Positions 7,442 through 14,443 of a stretch of DNA of 33,684 nt are shown piece by piece. The DNA is from Candidatus Zambryskiibacteriota bacterium. GTDB taxonomy: Bacteria > Patescibacteriota > Minisyncoccia > Phycocordibacterales > DATDWN01. The stretch is taken from positions 1 through 33,684 of the forward strand of contig JAPLZY010000031.1 in NCBI GenBank assembly GCA_026394775.1. The letters run 5' to 3'. The position numbers and the translations under genes are program-made. Positions within the stretch are counted from its first letter, which is position 1, and each line of letters opens with the position of its first letter. The notes under the pieces are model-generated. The model searched no databases. It worked only from the letters and a program-made list of their open reading frames with translations, and was not told where the DNA came from.

Positions 7442-8308
7442 TTAAAGATTATTAAACATGCGAAGCTTTGCTTCAGCTACAGTTTGCACCTCTTTAACAG
7501 CTTGTCGTAAAAATTTGTATGGGGCTACTTCGTCCGGGTTTTCCTGAAGAGCGAGCTGTAGGCCTTTTTTGTAAGCAACACGGATCTCAGTGTTAATATG
7601 TACAATAGAAACACCGTTAGCAATCGCTTGTTTAAAGTCTTCTTCTGAATTTCCTGAACCTCCATGAAGTACTAGCGGCACCCCTACAGCTTCTTTAATA
7701 CTCTTTACAACGTCGATACGGAGCTTTGGGTCAACACCTCCACGGAGCATACCGTGCACATTACCTACTGCTGGTGCAAGCATGTCGATACCAGTAAGCT
7801 CTATAAATTCTTTTGCTTTCGAAGGTGAAGTAAGTGAAGCGTCATCAAAAGACACACCTTCAGGGATTTCATCCAAAATTTTGGATGATTGACCGATAAA
7901 ACCAAGCTCACCTTCAACAAGTACATCACGACCGCATGCCCGTGCATAATCAACGCATTGTTTTGCCAAGCGTACGTTTTCTTCAAATGAAATATTAGCG
8001 CCATCAAAGATCACTGAGTCATAGCCAGCGTCGATCACTTCTTTAACACGCTCAAATGAATACGTGTGATCGGCATTGAGGAAAATAGGATAGTCGTATT
8101 CTTTTTGTATCGAATCAACAAGAGCTTTTACCTGTCGCACACCCATAAAATCTCTTTCACCTTCTGAGACCCCGATAATAACAGGGACATTCAAAGACTG
8201 CGCTGCTCGAAACACTCCCCAGAGTCCCTCAAGGTTTGAAATATTAAAATGTCCGATGGCTACTTTTTTTTCTTCTGCTTCCTGTACTGCTTCTCGTAAT
8301 GTTTTCAT
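7442..8308 (-). CDS. fba: Class II fructose/tagatose-bisphosphate aldolase
   Basis: Zinc-dependent aldolase that interconverts fructose-1,6-bisphosphate and the two triose phosphates. The start at MKTLREAVQ (8308, 288 aa) is chosen over the longer frame because it is the usual family start and sits 6 nt past a TACAAT box. Likely metal ligands are H81 (NADHT), H185 (GNVHGM) and H215 (LHGGSG), with E132 (EGELG) nearby and catalytic D80. Tagatose-bisphosphate specificity cannot be excluded. It is divergent from the PfkB-family kinase, with 44 nt shared between them, and heads an operon with the hydroxyacid dehydrogenase. Confidence 0.92.
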   Translation of the reverse strand: MKTLREAVQEAEEKKVAIGHFNISNLEGLWGVFRAAQSLNVPVIIGVSEGERDFMGVRQVKALVDSIQKEYDYPIFLNADHTYSFERVKEVIDAGYDSVIFDGANISFEENVRLAKQCVDYARACGRDVLVEGELGFIGQSSKILDEIPEGVSFDDASLTSPSKAKEFIELTGIDMLAPAVGNVHGMLRGGVDPKLRIDVVKSIKEAVGVPLVLHGGSGNSEEDFKQAIANGVSIVHINTEIRVAYKKGLQLALQENPDEVAPYKFLRQAVKEVQTVAEAKLRMFNNL

Positions 8309-8352
8309 CTCAGTATTGTAGCATAGTAAAAATTCTCTGCTATACTGTTTGT
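8309..8352. promoter_or_regulatory. Compact divergent promoter, leaderless in both directions
   Basis: Only 44 nt separate two divergent start codons. The minus strand has TACAAT (8315-8320), 6 nt from the aldolase ATG. The plus strand has TATACT (8341-8346), 6 nt from the kinase ATG, with a possible TTGTAG -35 (8316-8321). Neither side leaves room for a Shine-Dalgarno. Confidence 0.65.
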
Positions 8353-9336
8353 ATGAAAAATATTGATATCTTAGCAATTGGAGACATCGTTACCGATGCA
8401 TTTATTAAAATTAAAGAAGCAACAGTTACCTGTGAAGTGGATCATAAAAACTGCAAACTCTGCGTTGCGTTTGGAGAAAAAATCCCCTATGAATCTGTTG
8501 ATGTTTTAAAAGCAGTGGGTAACAGTGCAAATGCAGCCGTATCCGCAAGTCGTCTTGGCCTCTCTTCAGCACTTCTTTCGTATGTAGGAGATGATATGGA
8601 TGGAAAAGACTGTATCCTTGAGCTTGAGAAAAATAATGTCATTACCGATTATGTTCGCACTGAAAAAGGAAAAAAGACCAACTACCATTATGTACTCTGG
8701 TACGACGTTGAGCGCACAATCCTCATCAAACACGAACAGTTTAGCTATAGTCTAGGAGATATTGCTGCCCCACGTTTTATTTACCTTTCTTCTCTTGGAG
8801 AAAACTCCCTCCCTTTTCACACTGAAATCGTAGAGTTTGTAAAAAACAATCCTGAAACAAAGCTTGCATTCCAACCAGGTACATTCCAAATTAAACTTGG
8901 TAAAGATGCACTTAAAGAAGTGTATGCTCACACCGAAGTATTTTTCTGTAATGTAGAGGAAGCTCAGAAAATCCTTTCTGTCACATCGAGAGATATAAAA
9001 TCTCTTATGAAGAGCATAGGAGAATTAGGACCAAAATATGTTTTTATTACCGATGGTATCGAAGGTGCCTACGCATACGACGGCACAGAATACTGGTTTA
9101 TGCCCGTATTTCCACACACACCTTTTGAACGCACTGGCGCAGGAGATGCATTTGCATCTACTGTAGTTTCAGCTCTCCTTCTTGGACTTTCAACCAAAGA
9201 AGCACTCATGTGGGGACCAATCAACTCAATGTCAGTAGTGCAACAGGTAGGTGCGCAGAAGGGACTTCTTTCAAGAGAAGCTCTCGAAGAGCATTTAAAG
9301 AATGCGCCAGACACTTACAAAGCTCAACAAATATAA
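8353..9336 (+). CDS. PfkB-family carbohydrate kinase
   Basis: ATP-dependent sugar kinase of the ribokinase/PfkB family, 327 aa from MKNIDILAIGDI; this start begins the first beta strand and lies next to the -10 box. The C-terminal signature RTGAGDAFAS supplies the catalytic Asp and anion hole, and GNSANAAVSASRLG is the N-terminal signature region. A CxxC-bearing insert near residues 27-40 (NCKLCVAFGEKI) is unusual and may bind a metal or form a disulfide. The substrate is unknown: fructose-6-phosphate, ribose or a nucleoside are all possible. Pairing with aldolase makes a sugar-phosphate role attractive. Confidence 0.88.
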   Translation: MKNIDILAIGDIVTDAFIKIKEATVTCEVDHKNCKLCVAFGEKIPYESVDVLKAVGNSANAAVSASRLGLSSALLSYVGDDMDGKDCILELEKNNVITDYVRTEKGKKTNYHYVLWYDVERTILIKHEQFSYSLGDIAAPRFIYLSSLGENSLPFHTEIVEFVKNNPETKLAFQPGTFQIKLGKDALKEVYAHTEVFFCNVEEAQKILSVTSRDIKSLMKSIGELGPKYVFITDGIEGAYAYDGTEYWFMPVFPHTPFERTGAGDAFASTVVSALLLGLSTKEALMWGPINSMSVVQQVGAQKGLLSREALEEHLKNAPDTYKAQQI

Positions 9337-9550
9337 TATGAAAACCGCATCCCTTAGGATGCGGTTTTTTTGACGGTCTCATTTCTTTGTACTTGCTCTT
9401 AAAAACTGACATTTCGATTAAGCGAACGGTCATACCTGGCCCATCGAGTGTCACGAAGCCCTGATCCTTTCGTTTAACTTTTCTCAAAGTATACTTGTCT
9501 TTTGTAGATATCTTCCGATAAACCAGCACTGGCTCTGTAATTGATGACAT
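9221..9550 (-). CDS. Possible small basic orphan protein overlapping the kinase 3' end
   Basis: An ATG at 9550 has a good AGGAG Shine-Dalgarno 5 nt upstream and lies about 28 nt past the transketolase C-subunit stop, so it could be the last gene of that operon. The first ~60 residues are basic and plausible (SSITEPVLVYRKISTKDK). The frame then reads through the kinase terminator hairpin and about 115 nt into the antisense of the kinase gene. Either the protein really ends there, or a stop was lost and only the 5' part was once a gene. No family is recognised. The alternative GTG at 9556 is less likely. Confidence 0.4.
   Translation of the reverse strand: MSSITEPVLVYRKISTKDKYTLRKVKRKDQGFVTLDGPGMTVRLIEMSVFKSKYKEMRPSKKPHPKGCGFHIIFVELCKCLAHSLNALRELLLKEVPSAHLPVALLTLS
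9341..9370. terminator. Terminator of the PfkB-family kinase gene
   Basis: aaccgcatcc-ctta-ggatgcggtt followed by a T run on the plus strand, 5 nt after the stop codon. It also lies inside the leftward 9221-9550 frame. Confidence 0.88.
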
Positions 9551-9577
9551 GAACACTCCTATCTTTTACAATACCCT

Positions 9578-10573
9578 CTATTTCCTCTTGAGTACAGCCT
9601 TCACTGCATTTGTAATAGAAAATTCACCCATACCATAATATTCAATGAGCTCATCTGGCGTACCCGACTGACCAAACTGATTATGCACGCCAATAAATTC
9701 AATTGGTGTAGGGCGCACTGTTGCTAAGTACTCTGCGACTGCTCCACCGAGTCCTCCAGTGATCTGATGTTCTTCAACAGTAACGAGAGCCCCACAATCT
9801 TTTGCAAGTGTGAGCACCGCATCTTCATCGAGCGGCTTGATCGTATGTACATTTAAAACTTTTACAGAAATTTTTTCTTTCTTGAGTGCTTCTGCAACCA
9901 AGAGTGCTTTGTATACCAGAGCTCCTGTTGCAACAATACCTACATCAGCTTTAACATCTGGAGTTCCGTACAGAAGATTTGCTTTTCCAATTTCAAATGG
10001 AGATTCATCTGTCGTGATAACTGCAGTTTTTTCTCGAGCAAGGCGAAGGTAGACCGGAGTACCTAAATTGGCAACAGCGAGTGTTGCTTTCCGAGCCTCA
10101 ATATGGTCGCAAACAGATATAACTGTCATGTTTGGTATGACTCGAGTGATTGCAAGATCCTCAATCGCTTGATGTGTTCCCCCATCGGGACCCACAGACA
10201 CTCCTGCATGAGAGCCAACAATAATGACCTGGCGATTGTTGTAGCAAATAGTCGTACGAATCTGTTCCCAGTTTCTCCCTGGACTAAACATTGCATAACT
10301 TGATATAAATGGAATTTTACCCATAGCTGCCATACCAGAGGCTACCGATGCGAGATTTTGTTCTGCTACGCCAATCTCTACAAAACGCTCCGGAAATTTT
10401 GCTTTAAACAAATGCATTTGAGTTGACTCAGTAAGGTCAGCGCACAATCCCACCACCTGTGAATTTGCTTCACCAGCCAATACCAAACCTTCTCCAAAAC
10501 CTTTTCGGATTGGAACCTTTTCAACATCTTTGTCAAAAATTTTTGGATTCAAATGTTGGAGAGAATTTTTCAT
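9578..10573 (-). CDS. Transketolase, C-terminal subunit
   Basis: Carries the pyrimidine-binding and C-terminal domains of a split transketolase, which moves two-carbon units between sugar phosphates using thiamine diphosphate. The start at MKNSLQHLNP (10573, 331 aa) is chosen because it leaves a single nt after the TAA of the N-subunit gene. Recognisable features are FVEIGVAEQNLASVASG, with the conserved Glu that activates TPP, and the later GGLGGAVAEYL region. It must pair with the adjacent N-terminal subunit. DXP-synthase-like proteins share this fold, but the two-subunit form matches archaeal and CPR transketolases. Confidence 0.93.
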   Translation of the reverse strand: MKNSLQHLNPKIFDKDVEKVPIRKGFGEGLVLAGEANSQVVGLCADLTESTQMHLFKAKFPERFVEIGVAEQNLASVASGMAAMGKIPFISSYAMFSPGRNWEQIRTTICYNNRQVIIVGSHAGVSVGPDGGTHQAIEDLAITRVIPNMTVISVCDHIEARKATLAVANLGTPVYLRLAREKTAVITTDESPFEIGKANLLYGTPDVKADVGIVATGALVYKALLVAEALKKEKISVKVLNVHTIKPLDEDAVLTLAKDCGALVTVEEHQITGGLGGAVAEYLATVRPTPIEFIGVHNQFGQSGTPDELIEYYGMGEFSITNAVKAVLKRK

Positions 10574-10574
10574 A

Positions 10575-11471
10575 TTATTCGTGTTCGCTCTTAATCTGCC
10601 CTCCAAGGGTACGCAATTCATGAAGTGCGATTTTTACTTGCTCAGCTTTTGGCGGCTCTCCCTTCATATCAGAAATTCCCGGAGGTGCGCCATGCCATTT
10701 GAAATCTCGCTCCATGTAGCTTACGCCCTTTCCAGGTATCGTGCGTGCAACGATAACACTCGGACCATCAAAGACTGCCTGGGCCCGCCCTACAGCCTCC
10801 ACAATTGAGCTAAAGTTATGCCCATCAATCTCCTCTGTGTGCCATCCAAAACTTTCAAATTTATGACTCAGAGACTCAAGTGGCATAATATCTTCAGTGT
10901 ATCCATCAATTTGAATATTGTTACGATCTACAAACACAATGAGTTTTCCGAGGCGCTCTTTAGCAGCGAGCATGATCGCTTCCCAGTTTTGCCCTTCATT
11001 GAGTTCACCATCTCCAACGAGACAGTAGAAAAAACGGTCACTAGAAACGCCATTGTCCATGCGGTCTGCCAAAGCCATCCCTACTGCCTGAGAAAGTCCT
11101 GCTCCGAGTGGTCCTGAGCTCGTTTCTGCATACGGGTAAAACTCACGATGCGGGTGACCCTGCAAACGAGATTTAAATTTACGTAATGTTAAAAGCTCTG
11201 ACTTTGGAAAATATCCTGCATGTGCCATCGTGGCATACATGACCGGGCAAATATGTCCATTTGAAAGAATGAGTCGGTCACGTTCTTCCCAAAATGGGTT
11301 TTTTGAATCGTGTTTTAAAATATGAAAATAGAGTGTCGTGAAAATATCTGCCATACCGAGGGGCCCAGCTGAGTGTCCAGAGCCTGCAGCAACAAGCATT
11401 TCGATGATTGAAATGCGAATGTCATTTGCTTTTTCTTTTAGAAATTGAACTTTACCTGGAGTGAGATCCAT
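10575..11471 (-). CDS. Transketolase, N-terminal subunit
   Basis: The TPP diphosphate-binding half of the split enzyme, 298 aa. The TPP/Mg motif GDGELNEGQNWEA starts at residue 153, and the substrate-binding His residues lie in SGHSAGPLG and GHPHR. It is translated just before the C-subunit gene (TAA, one nt, ATG), so the two are made in equal amounts. It supplies the non-oxidative pentose-phosphate pathway together with the epimerase and isomerase genes located just upstream on the same strand. Confidence 0.94.
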   Translation of the reverse strand: MDLTPGKVQFLKEKANDIRISIIEMLVAAGSGHSAGPLGMADIFTTLYFHILKHDSKNPFWEERDRLILSNGHICPVMYATMAHAGYFPKSELLTLRKFKSRLQGHPHREFYPYAETSSGPLGAGLSQAVGMALADRMDNGVSSDRFFYCLVGDGELNEGQNWEAIMLAAKERLGKLIVFVDRNNIQIDGYTEDIMPLESLSHKFESFGWHTEEIDGHNFSSIVEAVGRAQAVFDGPSVIVARTIPGKGVSYMERDFKWHGAPPGISDMKGEPPKAEQVKIALHELRTLGGQIKSEHE

Positions 11472-11479
11472 ACCTACTT

Positions 11480-11485
11480 AGTATA
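11480..11485 (-). promoter_or_regulatory. -10 box of the transketolase operon, leaderless type
   Basis: TATACT on the minus strand, preceded by a T-rich ggt context and followed by 8 nt then ATG. The same ttttggTATACTaa block occurs before the DUF192 gene. Confidence 0.6.
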
Positions 11486-11527
11486 CCAAAAAAGAACACA
11501 AGGTGTATTACGTATGTGGATTAAAAA

Positions 11528-11556
11528 TTGACGACAACTATATTTAAATATATTGT
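11528..11556 (+). promoter_or_regulatory. Promoter of the 44-aa membrane peptide gene
   Basis: TTGACG (11528-11533), a 17-nt spacer and TATTGT (11551-11556), ending 10 nt before the ATG at 11567. Confidence 0.55.
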
Positions 11557-11566
11557 AGAGAAAGAT

Positions 11567-11701
11567 ATGCTACTTGAGCCGACATACTTTTACACAAAGA
11601 TCGGACTGATATGCCTTGGATGTACAGTCATTGGAATACCTCTCTATGGTTGGTTTCTCCTTAAAAAATGGGAGACTCAATCAAAAAAACAAAAGCCATA
11701 A
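11567..11701 (+). CDS. Small single-pass membrane peptide, 44 aa
   Basis: This gene is too short for the ORF track. It encodes a short polar start (MLLEPTYFYTK), one hydrophobic helix (residues ~12-32, IGLICLGCTVIGIPLYGWFLL) and a Lys-rich tail, which fits a small membrane protein with its C-terminus in the cytoplasm. It has its own near-consensus promoter and is followed at once by a hairpin. It is the only rightward gene between the transketolase and epimerase genes. I recognise no family. The agreement of promoter, frame, hydrophobic profile and terminator supports it as real. Confidence 0.6.
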   Translation: MLLEPTYFYTKIGLICLGCTVIGIPLYGWFLLKKWETQSKKQKP

Positions 11702-11733
11702 AGCCCATCTTGATTTACATCGATGTGGGCCTT
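11701..11733. terminator. Possible bidirectional terminator between the 44-aa gene and epimerase
   Basis: gcccatc pairs with gatgtgggc with a small bulge, flanked by A- and T-rich ends. It sits between two converging genes. Confidence 0.45.
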
Positions 11734-12400
11734 AACCTTGTCTAAGATTTTCAATCGCTTCTGCGATATTTTCTGCATCAAAGATAGCAGATCCGGCGAT
11801 GAGCGTATCTACACCTGCATCAATCAAACTCCCTGCAGTATCAGCATGGACTCCGATATCAATTGCTATAGTCATGTCTGGATACTTTTCTCGCAATATT
11901 TGTATTTTTTCTAAGACAGATACATCAAGTGGTGCACCGTGACGGCCAAGCTCTGCGTTTCCCATACACTGAATACAACTTATGTCTTCGATGTAAGGTG
12001 TTAAAAGTTCAATGTCTGTAGCGGGTTTTAATGCAATTCCTACCTCAACTGATGTAGCTTTACAGAGGTCAATAATCTCCTGCATTTTCTCTGTACTTTC
12101 AATCTGAATAATAATTCGAGAAGCTCCCATTTTAATCCACTCAGATACAGTCTCCTCGGGCTTTTCTATCATCAAGTGAAATTCATAGTCTACTTCTTCC
12201 CAAAAAGGTAAGCCCACTTCTTCAGTTGCAAGTTGTGCATATTCACCGTTATCTCCAACATATGGCCAGGTGGTATTGTGTGTAAACTCTCCATCAGTAA
12301 TATCCACCTGCACAAAATTGCAATAGTCTTTTACTAAAGCAATTTTTTCATCAAGCTGCTTAAAATTTTTTACAATAATTGCTGGAATAATTTGTATCAT
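11732..12400 (-). CDS. Ribulose-phosphate 3-epimerase family protein
   Basis: Expected to interconvert ribulose-5-phosphate and xylulose-5-phosphate. The 222-aa TIM barrel shows the family landmarks VDITDG (D33), FHLMIEKPE (H75), GIALKPAT and IDIGVHADTAG (D181), and the phosphate-binding GVDTLIAGSAIF. The first metal-binding His of standard epimerases is replaced by Gln (Q31 in FVQVDITDG), and an insert follows it, so metal binding or substrate may differ. Its ATG overlaps the rpiB stop (ATGA), giving translational coupling with the enzyme that supplies its substrate. Another phosphosugar epimerase remains possible. Confidence 0.85.
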   Translation of the reverse strand: MIQIIPAIIVKNFKQLDEKIALVKDYCNFVQVDITDGEFTHNTTWPYVGDNGEYAQLATEEVGLPFWEEVDYEFHLMIEKPEETVSEWIKMGASRIIIQIESTEKMQEIIDLCKATSVEVGIALKPATDIELLTPYIEDISCIQCMGNAELGRHGAPLDVSVLEKIQILREKYPDMTIAIDIGVHADTAGSLIDAGVDTLIAGSAIFDAENIAEAIENLRQG

Positions 12401-12843
12401 ATATTTTCAATTTGTTTTATTCTTCGCATATGACGCTCATCCCCCGTAAATTTTGTTTCAAGCCAGAGTTTTGTCGCTTCTTTCGCTTCATTTTCACCTA
12501 CGAACCGAGCCCCGAAGGAGAGAATGTTTGCATCATTATGCTCTCGAGAAAGAGTAATAATATTCAATGGTCCACCGTAAAAAACAGTTGCCCTTACACC
12601 CTGAAATCTATTTGCAACCATCGCTTCGCCCTGCCCTGAACCACCAAAAATAATTGCTCTGTTGTCGTTCGGATTTTCTGAGACTTTTCTTGCTGCACGT
12701 GCCATTATTTCCGGATAATCATCTTCTGGAGTTTCATTGTGTGCACCCATATCTTCAACCTCATACGAAAGTTCACCTAGATACTTTTTAATTACTTCTT
12801 TCTGCTGGAACCCCGCATGATCAGATGCTAAATATATTTTCAT
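12397..12843 (-). CDS. rpiB: Ribose-5-phosphate isomerase B
   Basis: Interconverts ribose-5-phosphate and ribulose-5-phosphate. Family markers are SDHAGFQ (D8, H9) and the GGSGQGEAMVAN loop (67-78). The loop lacks the catalytic Cys of E. coli-type RpiB; the Glu at 73 matches the actinobacterial type (GSGNGE), where Glu is the base. The gene ends in TGA overlapping the epimerase ATG and starts 2 nt after the stop of a prepilin gene, so pilin, isomerase and epimerase appear to form one transcript. This is also evidence that TGA is a stop codon here. Confidence 0.92.
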   Translation of the reverse strand: MKIYLASDHAGFQQKEVIKKYLGELSYEVEDMGAHNETPEDDYPEIMARAARKVSENPNDNRAIIFGGSGQGEAMVANRFQGVRATVFYGGPLNIITLSREHNDANILSFGARFVGENEAKEATKLWLETKFTGDERHMRRIKQIENI

Positions 12844-12845
12844 AT

Positions 12846-13301
12846 TTATATGCTAACACAATAATTGTAGATCGCACCCCCTGCACAGCCAGAATAGTTA
12901 TACGACTGACCGGTTGATTGTTCTAGGTTTGCACATAATGTAAAATTACCCGCTGCATTGTTGACATTGTAGTACAAATAATCACCCACTTGGTTTGATG
13001 TAGTTGGATCAAGTGGTACTGACTTTATATACGTTGGACTAATATCTGCCTGGAAACTTGGCCCCCAACTGTTTGTTGGATTTGAAATATATGTACACCA
13101 CCCACTTCCATTTCGTGGCAAATATCCAAATGCGTCAAAGTACATAATGGCTGCTCGCTGTATTTGACCAATATCTTGTTTTCGTTTTGCATCTCGAGCT
13201 TTAGCTCGAGCTTGATTAAGAGAGCCAAGCACTACTGAAGAAAGCATCCCAATAATTGCAATCACAACAAGTAATTCAATAAGAGTAAATCCTTTCTTCA
13301 T
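12846..13301 (-). CDS. Type IV prepilin-like protein (third, distinct)
   Basis: 151 aa with a minimal leader MKKG and the classic FTLIELLVVIAIIGMLSS helix, followed by basic ARAKARDAKRKQDIGQIQ, typical of type II/IV pseudopilins. The globular domain contains four cysteines and is Tyr/Asn-rich. It is not a close paralogue of the 5036-6136 pair. It heads a transcript with rpiB and rpe, an unusual mixture of surface and sugar-phosphate genes. Its -10 box overlaps the stop codon of the GAPDH gene just upstream. Confidence 0.9.
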   Translation of the reverse strand: MKKGFTLIELLVVIAIIGMLSSVVLGSLNQARAKARDAKRKQDIGQIQRAAIMYFDAFGYLPRNGSGWCTYISNPTNSWGPSFQADISPTYIKSVPLDPTTSNQVGDYLYYNVNNAAGNFTLCANLEQSTGQSYNYSGCAGGAIYNYCVSI

Positions 13302-13309
13302 TTTTTTGT

Positions 13310-13315
13310 ATTATA
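13310..13315 (-). promoter_or_regulatory. -10 box before the third prepilin, overlapping gap stop codon
   Basis: TATAAT on the minus strand, 8 nt from the ATG. The box includes the TAA stop of the GAPDH gene. No clear -35 box is visible, so readthrough from gap is also possible. Confidence 0.45.
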
Positions 13316-14339
13316 GAAAAGAGCCAGTTTTTACTACGTGTTCTACCAAGCTATGTGTATACCCCATTTCATTGTCATACCAAGCCATGACTTTCACGAG
13401 GTTTCCGTCTACTACACGAGTGAGCCCGAGGTCTGCAATAGATGCATACGGAAGTCCCAAGACATCAGAAGAAACAACAGGGTCTTTAGTAACTGTAAAT
13501 GTTTTTTTCCAATGGTCAGTCCCTGCCGCTTTTTCTAGAATACTATTTACTTCTTCGACAGTTGTATTTCGTTTTGCGATAAAGGTAATATCAGCAATAG
13601 ATCCAGCAATTACTGGTACGCGAATTGAAATCCCATCAAATTTTCCTGCAAGTTCTGTAATTACTTTTGTTACAGCAATCGCAGCACCTGTTGAAGTTGG
13701 AACCATATTGTGAGCACCTGCTCGCCCTTCTTTAAAGTCCTTTGCATTCGGACCATCAACAATACTCTGACTTGCTGTGTATGCATGAGTGGTATTGAGA
13801 ATTGCTTTTTCAATCCCAATTTCTCGATTCAAGATATCAATCACCGGACTTCCTCCATTTGTTGTACACGATGCATTTGAAGTCACCACCATATCCTTGA
13901 GAGTGTCACAGTTGATCCCCATCAAGATAGTTCCCTCATCCGCTGCAGAGGTGCCATCTTTTGCAGGAGCAGAAATCACCACTTTTTTAGCACCCGCGGT
14001 TACATGCATGCGAGCTTTTTCAAATGAAGTAAAGAAACCAGTTGACTCCACAGCCACATCGATATCGAGATCTTTCCACGGCAAAAGAGATGGGTCTTTT
14101 TCTGACAAGAACTTTACTTCTCGTCCGTCAATTATCAAACTTTTTTTATCATCGGATACTTTTACATCAAGACCTGATCGTCCGTAGGCAGTATCGTATT
14201 TCAAAAGATACGCAATATTGTCGATGTTTCCCAGGTCGTTGATTGCTACCACCTCAACATCTTCTCGTTTTTCTGCAATCTTAAGAAACGCTCGCCCTAT
14301 CCGCCCTGCACCATTGATACCCACTTTGATTTTTTTCAT
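13311..14339 (-). CDS. gap: Glyceraldehyde-3-phosphate dehydrogenase
   Basis: NAD-dependent oxidation and phosphorylation of glyceraldehyde-3-phosphate. The start at MKKIKVGINGAGRIGR (14339, 342 aa) is the only ATG; the longer frame would start at TTG. It has the Rossmann motif GINGAGRIGR, an Asp (NDL) at the end of the second strand that favours NAD, catalytic Cys158 in SNASCTTN and catalytic His185 in THAYT. The usual second Cys of the SCTTNC motif is Gly. A TATAAT about 40 nt upstream and a TTGACG further up indicate its own promoter with a short leader, unlike the leaderless neighbours. Confidence 0.95.
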   Translation of the reverse strand: MKKIKVGINGAGRIGRAFLKIAEKREDVEVVAINDLGNIDNIAYLLKYDTAYGRSGLDVKVSDDKKSLIIDGREVKFLSEKDPSLLPWKDLDIDVAVESTGFFTSFEKARMHVTAGAKKVVISAPAKDGTSAADEGTILMGINCDTLKDMVVTSNASCTTNGGSPVIDILNREIGIEKAILNTTHAYTASQSIVDGPNAKDFKEGRAGAHNMVPTSTGAAIAVTKVITELAGKFDGISIRVPVIAGSIADITFIAKRNTTVEEVNSILEKAAGTDHWKKTFTVTKDPVVSSDVLGLPYASIADLGLTRVVDGNLVKVMAWYDNEMGYTHSLVEHVVKTGSFL

Positions 14340-14402
14340 TCCGTATTTCAAATTAAAATTAAATATGCCGATATTATATCACGTCAAACTATTTTTTGTG
14401 TG

Positions 14403-14430
14403 CAAAAGGCCTGCGTATGCAGGCCTTTTG
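14403..14430. terminator. Terminator of the nrdB transcript
   Basis: aaaaggcctgc pairs perfectly with gcaggcctttt around a short loop. It lies 14 nt after the nrdB stop on the minus strand and is symmetrical. Confidence 0.88.
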
Positions 14431-14443
14431 ATTTTCTATATCT

